Shown: piece after piece, positions 33,195-40,698 of the stretch
Layout: each line of letters starts with the position of its first letter
Numbering within the stretch: position 1 is the first letter of the stretch
From: Curtobacterium flaccumfaciens pv. betae
GTDB lineage: Bacteria; Actinomycetota; Actinomycetes; Actinomycetales; Microbacteriaceae
Reading direction: 5' to 3'
Assembly (NCBI RefSeq): GCF_026241855.1
Contig: NZ_JAPJDC010000001.1
Coordinates: forward strand, 3,534,001 to 3,598,000
DNA length: 64,000 bases
Made by a program: the position numbers and the translations under genes
Notes under the pieces: model-generated
Databases searched by the model: none
Told to the model about the DNA's origin: nothing
What the model saw: only the letters and a program-made list of their open reading frames with translations

Positions 33195-33917
33195 TCAGCG
33201 CAGGTCGCGCACCCAGGCCTCGATCGCGTCCGAGATCTGCTGGCGGGCATCAGCACGGCTGATGGTCGCCGTGCGGTCGCCCGGCTGGTCGCCGTAGGCG
33301 CCGAAGTCGGCGTGGTTCGACCCCTGGATCTCGGTCATGGTGGCGGTCGACGGCAGCTTGTCCCGCGCGGCGTCGACCTTGGCCGGGGTCGACAGGCCGT
33401 CACGCGAACCGGAGACGCTCAGCACGTCGATGTACGAACGGCTGATGTCGTTCGCGCAGTAGCTGCCGAGCAGCAGCAGGCCGTCGGCGTCCTGGGCGAG
33501 CTGGCACGCGCGGACCCCGCCGAGGGAGTGCCCGCCGACCGCCCAGCGGGTCACCGAGGGTGCGTGGGCCTCGAACGTGGCGAGCGGCCGGGTGTCGAAG
33601 AACGCGAGGTTCAGCGTCGGCTTCGTGACGACCACCGTCGTGCCGTTGGCGACCACCTGCCGGAACGTGGCCATGTAGGCGTACGGATCGACCTTCGCGC
33701 CGGGGATGAAGACGATCCCGACCCCGTCGGCCTGGCCGGTCGGGGTCATCACCACCGAGTCACCGGCGTCCCGGACCGCGATCCGGTCGTCGCGCCAAAC
33801 CTGCAGGGCGGCGCTGCGGGTGCCCTGCATCACGATGTGCGCCCAGACGAGGAACACCACCGCGATCAGCACGACGACGGCGACGATCCAGGTTGTCCAG
33901 CGCAGCGCTCGGTTCAT
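33195..33917 (-). CDS. membrane-anchored alpha/beta hydrolase
   Basis: A 240-residue protein with one N-terminal membrane helix (WTTWIVAVVVLIAVVFLVWAHI), so the hydrolase domain is outside the membrane. The domain has FIPGAKVDPYAY, the elbow GGHSLGG (Ser), SGSRDGLS (acid loop) and SNHADFGAYG (His), matching the alpha/beta hydrolase_5-like group. Substrate unknown. ATG at 33917 has TACGGT 6 bases upstream (reverse, 33923-33928), suggesting a leaderless transcript. Confidence 0.82.
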   Translation of the reverse strand: MNRALRWTTWIVAVVVLIAVVFLVWAHIVMQGTRSAALQVWRDDRIAVRDAGDSVVMTPTGQADGVGIVFIPGAKVDPYAYMATFRQVVANGTTVVVTKPTLNLAFFDTRPLATFEAHAPSVTRWAVGGHSLGGVRACQLAQDADGLLLLGSYCANDISRSYIDVLSVSGSRDGLSTPAKVDAARDKLPSTATMTEIQGSNHADFGAYGDQPGDRTATISRADARQQISDAIEAWVRDLR

Positions 33918-33957
33918 GTGGCCACCGTACGGCGCATCCGGACGGCGGCGTTCGCTT

Positions 33958-34010
33958 CGTGAGCAGGAATGGTCGGGTGCGACGTGCACACCCGACCATT
34001 CCTGCTCACG
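33958..34010. repeat. extragenic palindrome, family 2 (22-bp perfect arms)
   Basis: Arms 33958-33979 and 33989-34010 pair perfectly around a 9-base loop; each arm carries TGAGCAGGAATGGTCGGGTG. Same family as 56291-56351. It sits 30 bases after the hxlA stop and upstream of the hydrolase gene. Confidence 0.85.
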
Positions 34011-34040
34011 ATGTCGCCCGGGAAGGGCGACCGGGACGCG

Positions 34041-34664
34041 CTACTTGATGGCGGCGCGAATCTCGGCGGCTGCTGCGCCGACGTCCGAGGCGCTGTAGAT
34101 CGCGCTGCCGGCGACGGCGATGCGGGCACCGGCCTCCTGCACCGAGGCGACCGAGGACGCGTTCACGCCACCCGCGATCGAGAACGGGACGCCCGACTCC
34201 TTGCCGGCGTCGAGCAGCGTCGAGAACGTGAAGCCCTCTTCGGCCTGCTCGTCGAGCCCGGCGTGGACCTCGACGAACTCGGCGCCGAGTGCGACGACCT
34301 CGCGGGCACGGGCGGCCTTGTCGGAGACGCCGATCAGGTCGACGACGATGCCCTTGCCGTGCTTCTTCGCGGCCTTGACGGCGCCGACGATCGTCGAGTC
34401 GCCGGCGACACCGAGGACGGTGACCAGGTCGGCACCGGCCGAGAAGGCGATGTCGGCCTCGAGCTCACCGGCGTCCATGGTCTTGAGGTCGGCGAACACG
34501 ATCTTGTCGGGGTGTGCTTCCTTGATCGCGGTGACGGCGGACAGGCCGGCGCTCTTGATCAGGGGCGTGCCGAGCTCGAGGACGTCGACGTGCGGCGCGG
34601 CCGCGGCGGCGAGCTCGAGGGCGGCTTCGGTGGTCAGGGTGTCCATGGCGAACTGGAGCTGCAT
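34041..34664 (-). CDS. hxlA: 3-hexulose-6-phosphate synthase
   Basis: A 207-residue enzyme of the OMP decarboxylase/HPS fold: MQLQFAMDTLTTEAALELA, VLELGTPLIKSAG, IVFADLKTMDAG with the DxKxxD-type active site, EVHAGLDEQ and FSIAGGVNASS. It condenses formaldehyde with ribulose-5-phosphate to hexulose-6-phosphate, the first step of the ribulose monophosphate route. ATG 34664 has GAAAGG upstream. It follows hxlB by 11 bases. In a non-methylotroph this most likely detoxifies formaldehyde or remakes ribulose-5-phosphate. Confidence 0.92.
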   Translation of the reverse strand: MQLQFAMDTLTTEAALELAAAAAPHVDVLELGTPLIKSAGLSAVTAIKEAHPDKIVFADLKTMDAGELEADIAFSAGADLVTVLGVAGDSTIVGAVKAAKKHGKGIVVDLIGVSDKAARAREVVALGAEFVEVHAGLDEQAEEGFTFSTLLDAGKESGVPFSIAGGVNASSVASVQEAGARIAVAGSAIYSASDVGAAAAEIRAAIK

Positions 34665-34675
34665 GGGTGTGCCTT

Positions 34676-35239
34676 TCATTCGAGGTTGGCGTGACGGGGC
34701 CAGAGGTCGTCGGCGGACTGCCCGCCTCGGGCCCACAGGGCGTGGAACACGGCGTCGCCCACCAGGGCGACGGCCTGTTCGAAGAGGCCACCGGCGTACT
34801 GGGCCGAGGCGGTGCCGGAGCGGTCGGTCTTCGTCGCGGCGGGCAGCACGATCGTGACGTCCGCCAGCTCGGAGAGCGGGGAGTCGTCGGTGGTCGAGAG
34901 CGCCACGACGGATGCGCCGACCTCGTGCGCGGTGCGCGCGGCCTGCACGATGCCGGTGGTCGTACCGGAGCCGCTCGCCACGAGGAGCAGGTCACCCGGT
35001 CTGATGGCCGGGGTGGTGACCTCGCCGACGACGTGCGCGTCGAGGCCCAGGTGCATGAGGCGCATCGCGGTCATGCGGAGGGCGAGTCCGGAGCGACCGG
35101 CGCCGTGGACGAACACCCGGTCGGCGCCCTCGATGAGGTCGAGTGCGCGCTGGGCCGGGGCGTCGTCGAGGCGGGCCGCCAGGTCGCCGACCTCGCGGAC
35201 GACCAGGTCGAGCGCTGCGGAGACGGTGGTTGCTGCCAT
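34676..35239 (-). CDS. hxlB: 6-phospho-3-hexuloisomerase
   Basis: A 187-residue SIS-domain isomerase: VFVHGAGRSGLALRMTAMRLMHLGLDAHVVGEVTTPAI and LLVASGSGTTTGIV bind the sugar phosphate, with the C-terminal GTASAQYAGGLFEQAVALVGDA. It isomerises hexulose-6-phosphate to fructose-6-phosphate, second step of the RuMP pathway. ATG 35239 opens the hxlBA operon. The gene order B-A is the reverse of Bacillus hxlAB. A fusion regulator is divergent, 110 bases away. Confidence 0.92.
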   Translation of the reverse strand: MAATTVSAALDLVVREVGDLAARLDDAPAQRALDLIEGADRVFVHGAGRSGLALRMTAMRLMHLGLDAHVVGEVTTPAIRPGDLLLVASGSGTTTGIVQAARTAHEVGASVVALSTTDDSPLSELADVTIVLPAATKTDRSGTASAQYAGGLFEQAVALVGDAVFHALWARGGQSADDLWPRHANLE

Positions 35240-35300
35240 GCCCTCGATCCTTCCGTCGCGCGCCTCGGCACGCCGCTACCCGCCCCGGCAGGGACCCCAT

Positions 35301-35336
35301 CCCATCGGGTGGGCCCGTCCGCTCGGGTGGGACGGG
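35301..35336. promoter_or_regulatory. candidate operator between hxlB and the LuxR regulator
   Basis: CCCATCGGGTGGG (35301-35313) and the inverted repeat CCCGTCC-N9-GGACGGG (35314-35336) with two direct TCGGGTGGG units. It lies immediately upstream of the regulator's -10 and about 60-100 bases before hxlB. Confidence 0.45.
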
Positions 35337-35342
35337 TACGGT
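35337..35342 (+). promoter_or_regulatory. -10 box (TACGGT), leaderless start of the LuxR gene
   Basis: TACGGT ends 7 bases before the ATG at 35350. Confidence 0.55.
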
Positions 35343-35349
35343 CGCGTCC

Positions 35350-36195
35350 ATGGACGCATCGGTCGACACCCTGGAGGCCCGGGGCGGCTCCGCCATCCGG
35401 CTCGCGGCCGCCGAGCACGCCCGCGCGGTCGCCGAGCAGGCGGATCGGCACGCGCTGACCCTCGAGTCCGTCCTCGCCGTGCTCCGGTCGTCGCGGGTCA
35501 CCGACGCGGCCGCCCGGGCCGAGGCCGTCGAGATCGCCTCGGCCGCCCTCGTCGACCTGCGCACCGTGACCGATCAGCAGCGGAGCACCCTGCTCGAACC
35601 CGTCACCGGCGCGTTCTCGCGGTTGCGCGCCGACCTGCGGCCGCTCGTGCGCTTCGGGGACCTCGACGTGCAGTTCGTCGAGCCGCCGGCCACCGGCCGT
35701 GCGCTCCCGGGTGACGTCGCCCACGCGGCCCGGGCGATCGTCCGGACCGCGGTGCTCGCCCTGGTCGACGACGGTGCGGCGAAGCGGGTGCGCATCCAGT
35801 GGGACTGCGACGGCCGGAACCTGCTCATGCAGCTCCGCGACGACGGCTCCGGGACGCTCGACGTGCACGACGACGCCATGCGGCCGATCGCGGAGCGGGT
35901 CGTCACGCTCGACGGGCGGGTGCAGGTCGCGAGCACGCCCGGCTGGGGGTCCGTGCTCGACATCTCACTGCCGCTCGACCCGCGGCCGACCGAGGTGGAC
36001 GCGGTCGACGACGGCGACCTGACCCCGCGGGAGCGCGACGTCCTGCGGCTCGTCGCGACCGGTGTCGGCAACCGGGAGATCGCCGAGGGACTCGGCATCA
36101 GCGTCAACACCGTGAAGTACCACGTGGCGAACCTGCTCCGGAAGCACGGCGCCCGGACCCGGGCCGAGCTCGCGGCGTTCAGCTCCCGGGCGTGA
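35350..36195 (+). CDS. LuxR-type regulator with histidine-kinase-like ATPase domain
   Basis: A 281-residue protein. Residues ~1-85 are helical (AEQADRHALTLESVLAVLRSSR). Residues ~115-210 resemble the ATP-binding domain of NarL/DesK-type histidine kinases (VAHAARAIVRTAVLALVDDG in place of the N-box, LLMQLRDDGSG as the G1 box, GWGSVLDISLPL as the end). Residues ~218-281 are a LuxR HTH (LTPRERDVLRLVATGVGNREIAEGLGISVNTVKYHV). There is no receiver domain. This looks like a kinase ATPase module fused to a DNA-binding output. It faces hxlBA and may control it. Confidence 0.85.
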   Translation: MDASVDTLEARGGSAIRLAAAEHARAVAEQADRHALTLESVLAVLRSSRVTDAAARAEAVEIASAALVDLRTVTDQQRSTLLEPVTGAFSRLRADLRPLVRFGDLDVQFVEPPATGRALPGDVAHAARAIVRTAVLALVDDGAAKRVRIQWDCDGRNLLMQLRDDGSGTLDVHDDAMRPIAERVVTLDGRVQVASTPGWGSVLDISLPLDPRPTEVDAVDDGDLTPRERDVLRLVATGVGNREIAEGLGISVNTVKYHVANLLRKHGARTRAELAAFSSRA

Positions 36196-36697
36196 ACCGA
36201 CGGGATCGCGACGAGGCGTCCCGACGAGACCGCGACAACGGGTACCGACGGTCGAGCGCGGGCTCGACGACGGTCGCCATCAGGAACTGGGAGAGCAGCC
36301 GCCCACCCGCCCAGTAGATGGGGATGACGAAGATCGCGGCACCCGGCCAGATGCGCGAACCGATGAGCGCCAGGGTGCCGAGCGTCACGACGATGCCGAC
36401 GCCGGAGTACAGGTACTGCCAGCCGCGCGAAGCAGCGTCGCGCTGCGCCTGCTCGCGCTCGGCGCGCTCGTCGAGACCGCGCACCCCGGGGTCGAGCGAC
36501 GCCGGCTCCTCGGTGGCGAACAGGTCGCGCACGGGGACCTCGAGGGCCGTGGCCACCGCGGACAGCGACTCCAGGCTCGCGTCGTTGCCGCTCTCCATCC
36601 GTTGCACCGTCCGCACGGCGATGCCGCTCGTCTCGGCCAGTCGTTCCTGGGTCCAGCCCCGCAGTCGTCGGAGTTCACCGATCCGCATCTCGTTCAT
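36179..36697 (-). CDS. XRE-family HTH protein with two membrane segments
   Basis: A 172-residue protein: HTH at residues ~5-55 (ELRRLRGWTQERLAETSGIAVRTVQRMESG), then a charged linker and two membrane helices (LYSGVGIVVTLGTLALIGSRI and AAIFVIPIYWAGGRLL). This 'HTH plus 2TM' layout is seen in several actinobacterial membrane-bound regulators. The target is unknown. ATG 36697 has TACTGT 7 bases upstream (reverse, 36705-36710). The 3' end overlaps the convergent LuxR gene by 17 bases. Confidence 0.85.
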   Translation of the reverse strand: MNEMRIGELRRLRGWTQERLAETSGIAVRTVQRMESGNDASLESLSAVATALEVPVRDLFATEEPASLDPGVRGLDERAEREQAQRDAASRGWQYLYSGVGIVVTLGTLALIGSRIWPGAAIFVIPIYWAGGRLLSQFLMATVVEPALDRRYPLSRSRRDASSRSRRFTPGS

Positions 36698-36793
36698 GTC
36701 CTGAACAGTAGGGAACCGCGGAACGGCACACCACGACAGGGACCCGCCACCGACACGACAGCTTCCCGCCAGTTCCCCGACAGCGGTGGTCCC

Positions 36794-37477
36794 CTACGCT
36801 CCGGGGGCGAAGCGGTACCCCATGCCGGACTCCGTCACCAGGTACCGCGGGTGCGCGGGGTCGGGCTCGAGCTTCCGCCGCAGCTGCGCCATATACAGCC
36901 GCAGGTACCCGGAGTCGTTGCCGTGCGTCGGCCCCCAGACCTCGGTCAGCAGCATCTCGCGGGTCATCAGGCGGTCGGGGTTCGTGACCAGGACCTCGAG
37001 CAGGCGCCACTCGGTGGGCGTCAGGCGGATCGCCGGACCCTCGGCCGGGGTGACCTGCTTCGCCACGAGGTCCACGAGCAGCGGTCCGATCGCGATCGTC
37101 GGGGTCTCCTCCGACGCCACCACCCGTCGCCGTCCGAGTGCCCGCAGCCGGGCGAGGAGCTCGTCCATCTGGAACGGCTTCGTCACGTAGTCGTCGGCAC
37201 CGGCGTCGAGCGCGTCGACCTTGTCGGACGAGTCGGTGCGCCCGGAGAGCACGAGGACCGGCACCTGCGACCAGGCCCGGACGCCCTCGAGCACGCCGAT
37301 GCCGTCGAGCCGGGGCATGCCGAGGTCGAGCAGCACCAGGTCGGGGCGCTCGGTGATGACGGCGTCGATCGCCTCGCGCCCGTCCCGAGCCGTGACGACG
37401 TCGTACCCGCGCGCCGAGAGCGTCACCGAGAGCGCGCGGACGAGCTGCGCGTCGTCGTCAGCGATCAGGACCTTCAT
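36794..37477 (-). CDS. kdpE: potassium response regulator KdpE
   Basis: A 227-residue OmpR-type response regulator. The receiver has the acidic pocket DDD at the start, phospho-acceptor Asp in LVLLDLGMP, the Thr/Ser switch VLSGR and Lys in YVTKPF; the C-terminal winged helix has RLTPTEWRLLEVL and RLYMAQLRRKLEPDP. It should activate kdpFABC on low K+ or osmotic stress. ATG overlaps the kdpD stop (ATGA). Confidence 0.93.
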   Translation of the reverse strand: MKVLIADDDAQLVRALSVTLSARGYDVVTARDGREAIDAVITERPDLVLLDLGMPRLDGIGVLEGVRAWSQVPVLVLSGRTDSSDKVDALDAGADDYVTKPFQMDELLARLRALGRRRVVASEETPTIAIGPLLVDLVAKQVTPAEGPAIRLTPTEWRLLEVLVTNPDRLMTREMLLTEVWGPTHGNDSGYLRLYMAQLRRKLEPDPAHPRYLVTESGMGYRFAPGA

Positions 37478-39966
37478 CGGATCTCCACTCCCACGTGCCC
37501 GGCGATCGGCAGCCGCACCACGACGGTGAGCCCACCGCCCGGGGTGTCGTCGACCTCGATCGTGCCGCCCATGCCCTCGGTGAACCCACGCGCCAGGGCC
37601 AGGCCGAGCCCGAGGCCGGTCTCGTTGTCGGTGTCACCGAGTCGCTGGAACGGCTGGAACACCTCGTCGCGGCGGTCCTCGGGGATGCCTGGGCCGTGGT
37701 CGGCCACGCGGAGTTCCACCCCGCCGGCGAACGCGCTCGCGGCGACCCGGACGTGGGTGCCGTCCGGGGCGTACCGGGCGGCGTTGGCGAGCAGGTTCAC
37801 GACGACGCGCTGCAGCAGGACCGGGTCGGCGAGCACCGGTGGCAGATCCGCGGGCAGGTCGAGGTCGACGTCGTCCGGGCCGAGCTCCAGCTCGTCGAGC
37901 GCGGGGGCGACCACCGTCTCGAGCGCGATCGCCGCCGGGGTGACCGCGAGGACACCGGCTTGGACCCGACTGACGTCCAACAGGTCTGCCAACAGCACCG
38001 CCAGCTGACCGAGGCTCTCGTCGGCGGTCGCGAGCAGCGCCTCCCGGTCGGCCCCGGACAGGTCGATGTCGGGCGCACGCAGCGTCTGCACGGCGGCGGA
38101 GGCCGCGGCGATGGGGCGGCGCACGTCGTGGCCGACGGCCGCGAGCAGCGCGCTCCGGACCCGGTCGGCGGCGGCGATGCGCTCGGCACCGACGGCGGTG
38201 CGTGTCAGTTCGCGGTGCTCGACGGCGGCGTCGAGCTGCTGCTCGACGACACGCAGCAGCCGGCGCTGGGTCGGGTCGTCGGGCGCACCGGCGAACTCGA
38301 GCACGGCACCGGACGCCAGCGTCGTCGACGCGTCCGGCGTCGCACCGAACTCGCCGGAGGTCGCCGGCACCTCGTCGCCCTGGCGGATCCGGACGCCGGC
38401 GAAGCCGAACGCCTCCCGTGTGCGGTCGAGCAGTGCCTGCAGGGCGTCGTCGCCGCGGAGCACGCTGCCGGCGATGCCCATCAGGAGCCCGGACTCAGCC
38501 GAGGCCCGACGGGCAGCACGCGACCGCCGGGCGGACCGGTCGACCACGAAGCTGACCAGCACCGCACTGATCACGTACATGACCAGGGCGAACAGGTGCC
38601 ACGGCTGCTGGACGGTGACCATGTAGAGGGGTTGCACGAAGAAGTAGTCGAGGCTCAGCCCGGACAGCACGGCCGTGAAGACCGCCGGCCACATCCCGCC
38701 CACGAGCGCCACGACCAGGACGAGCAGCTGGTACGCCAGTACGTCCACCGTGATGGCGTCCGGGTCGCTGCCGATCGACAGCACCCAGGTGAGCAGCGGC
38801 CCGACCAGGACCGACAGCACGAACCCGGCGACCACCCGGCCGCGGGACAGGCTGCCGCCGAGCTTGGGCAGGGTGATCCCGCCGCCGGCGCGCTCGTGCG
38901 TGACGACGTGCACGTCGATGTCGCCGGACTCGCGGATCACGGTGTTGCCGATCCCCGGACCGGTCATGGCGGCCGCGAGCCGGCTGCGGCGGCTGACCCC
39001 GATCACGATCTGGGTGGCGTCGATCGACCGCGCGAACCGCACCAGCGTGCTCGGCACGTCGTCGCCGACGACCTGGTGGTACGTGCCACCGAGCTGCTCG
39101 AGCAGGGTCCGCTGCTTGCCGAGTGCGCCGGGGTGCCGGACGCGCAGGCCGTCGTTCGTCGTCACGTGCACGGCGGCGAGTTCCCCACCGGCGCTGCGGG
39201 CGGCGATGCGGGCGCCGCGGCGCAGCAGGGTCTCACCCTCGGGGCCGCCGGTCAGGGCGACGAGCACGCGCTCCCGGGTCTCCCACCGGTGCTCGATGCC
39301 GTGCTCGGCGCGGTAGGCCTTGAGCGCGTCGTCGACCTCGTCGGCGAGCCAGAGCAGGGCGATCTCGCGCAGTGCGGTGAGGTTGCCGAGGCGGAAGTAG
39401 TTCGACAGCGCGGCGTCGATCCGGGCCGCCGGGTAGACGAGCCCGTCGGAGAGCCGTTCGCGCAGCGCTGCCGGGGCCAGGTCGACGACCTCGATCTGGT
39501 CGGCCGCACGCACCACGGCGTCGGGGACGGTCTCGCGCTGCACGGTTCCGGTGATCTCGCGGACCACGTCGCCGAGGGACTGCATGTGCTGCACGTTGAC
39601 GGTCGAGATGACGTCGATGCCGGCGTCCCGCAGCGCTTCGACGTCCTGCCAGCGCTTCTCGTTCGGGCTCCCCGGGGCGTTCGTGTGCGCGAGTTCGTCG
39701 ACCAGCGCGACCTCGGGTGCCCGGGCGATGACGGCGTCGAGGTCGAGGTCGTCGAGGTCGACACCCCGGTGCGAGACGGTGCGGCGGGGCACGACCACGA
39801 GCCCGTTCACCAGTGCTGCGGTGGCGGCGCGCTCGTGCGTCTCGACGACGGCGACGACCACGTCGCGACCCTCGTCGAGCAACCGACGCCCCTCTTCGAG
39901 CATCGTGTAGGTCTTGCCGACACCGGGCGCCGCACCGAGCAGGACCCGCAGCTTCCCGCGCTTCAC
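37474..39966 (-). CDS. kdpD: potassium-sensing histidine kinase KdpD
   Basis: An 830-residue sensor. The N-terminal KdpD domain has Walker A GAAPGVGKTYTML and VDELAHTN; a universal-stress-like domain follows (VLVALTGGPEGETLLRR; VIGVSRRSRL), then four membrane helices near the middle, a GAF-like segment, the H box VGHDVRRPIAA with the phospho-His, and N/G boxes ending GLGLGLALARGFTEGMGG. The H box carries DVRRP in place of the common ELRTP. GTG at 39966 gives KRGKLRVLLG with AGAGGA upstream. It starts just after the palindrome that separates it from kdpC. Confidence 0.95.
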   Translation of the reverse strand: MKRGKLRVLLGAAPGVGKTYTMLEEGRRLLDEGRDVVVAVVETHERAATAALVNGLVVVPRRTVSHRGVDLDDLDLDAVIARAPEVALVDELAHTNAPGSPNEKRWQDVEALRDAGIDVISTVNVQHMQSLGDVVREITGTVQRETVPDAVVRAADQIEVVDLAPAALRERLSDGLVYPAARIDAALSNYFRLGNLTALREIALLWLADEVDDALKAYRAEHGIEHRWETRERVLVALTGGPEGETLLRRGARIAARSAGGELAAVHVTTNDGLRVRHPGALGKQRTLLEQLGGTYHQVVGDDVPSTLVRFARSIDATQIVIGVSRRSRLAAAMTGPGIGNTVIRESGDIDVHVVTHERAGGGITLPKLGGSLSRGRVVAGFVLSVLVGPLLTWVLSIGSDPDAITVDVLAYQLLVLVVALVGGMWPAVFTAVLSGLSLDYFFVQPLYMVTVQQPWHLFALVMYVISAVLVSFVVDRSARRSRAARRASAESGLLMGIAGSVLRGDDALQALLDRTREAFGFAGVRIRQGDEVPATSGEFGATPDASTTLASGAVLEFAGAPDDPTQRRLLRVVEQQLDAAVEHRELTRTAVGAERIAAADRVRSALLAAVGHDVRRPIAAASAAVQTLRAPDIDLSGADREALLATADESLGQLAVLLADLLDVSRVQAGVLAVTPAAIALETVVAPALDELELGPDDVDLDLPADLPPVLADPVLLQRVVVNLLANAARYAPDGTHVRVAASAFAGGVELRVADHGPGIPEDRRDEVFQPFQRLGDTDNETGLGLGLALARGFTEGMGGTIEVDDTPGGGLTVVVRLPIAGHVGVEIR

Positions 39967-40002
39967 GTGCTCATCCTCTCGCGTGCGGGGGTCGGCGCGG
40001 GG

Positions 40003-40072
40003 GCTGCGCACAACCAAAGTGACCTCGCGCCGCGCGATTCCGCGGTTCCGCGCGACTTCGGTTGTGCGCAGC
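40003..40072. repeat. palindrome between kdpC and kdpD
   Basis: 18-bp arms (40003-40020, 40055-40072) with GCTGCGCACAACC cores, one G-T type mismatch, and a GC-rich centre containing CGCGCG on both sides. It separates the structural kdpFABC block from kdpDE on the same strand and may act as a terminator or attenuator. Confidence 0.75.
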
Positions 40073-40096
40073 GCACTCGCGCCGGGCCGCCCACGC

Positions 40097-40696
40097 TCAG
40101 GACGCCTTCGCCAGCGCCAGGTTCAGCGCGAGCACGTTCACCACGGGCTCACCGAGGAACCCGAGCTGCCGCGACTCGGTGTGCGACGCCACCAGCTGCC
40201 GCACGGTGTCCGCTGACAGGCCGCGCGCCGAGGCCACACGGGCCACCTGCTGCGACGCGTAGGCGGGGCTGATGTCCGGGTCGAGCCCCGAACCGGAAGC
40301 GGTCACGGCGTCGGCAGGCACCTGCGCGGCGGAGACCCCGTCGGCCTTCGCCAGCGCCGCACGACGCTCCTCGACGGCCTTGAGCAGGTCGGCGTTGTTC
40401 GGCCCGAGGTTCGAGCCGGAGGACGCTCCCGCGTCGTAGCCGTCCCCGGCGGCGGACGGCCGCGACTGGAACCAGCGGTCGGCCTGCTTGCCCGTGAACG
40501 ACTGCCCGATCAACGAGGAACCGACGACCTTGCCGGACGAGTCCGTGACCATCGAACCGTTGGCCTGGTCGTGGAACGCCGCCTGGCCGACGCCCCAGAC
40601 GGCGAGCGGGTACCCGACGCCCAGGACGACGGTGGCGACGAGGGTGAGGCGGATGGCCACACCGGCGGAACGGAAGGTGGAACGTGCAGATGCCAT
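40097..40696 (-). CDS. kdpC: potassium-transporting ATPase subunit KdpC
   Basis: A 199-residue subunit with one N-terminal membrane helix (IRLTLVATVVLGVGYPLAVWGVGQAAF) and the KdpC periplasmic-side domain: SSLIGQSFTGKQADRWFQSRPSA, GSNLGPNNADLL, ASGSGLDPDISPAYASQQVARVA. It bridges KdpA and KdpB and stabilises the complex. It starts 2 bases after the kdpB stop. The 3' end of the structural block is here. Confidence 0.95.
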   Translation of the reverse strand: MASARSTFRSAGVAIRLTLVATVVLGVGYPLAVWGVGQAAFHDQANGSMVTDSSGKVVGSSLIGQSFTGKQADRWFQSRPSAAGDGYDAGASSGSNLGPNNADLLKAVEERRAALAKADGVSAAQVPADAVTASGSGLDPDISPAYASQQVARVASARGLSADTVRQLVASHTESRQLGFLGEPVVNVLALNLALAKAS

Positions 40697-40698
40697 GA

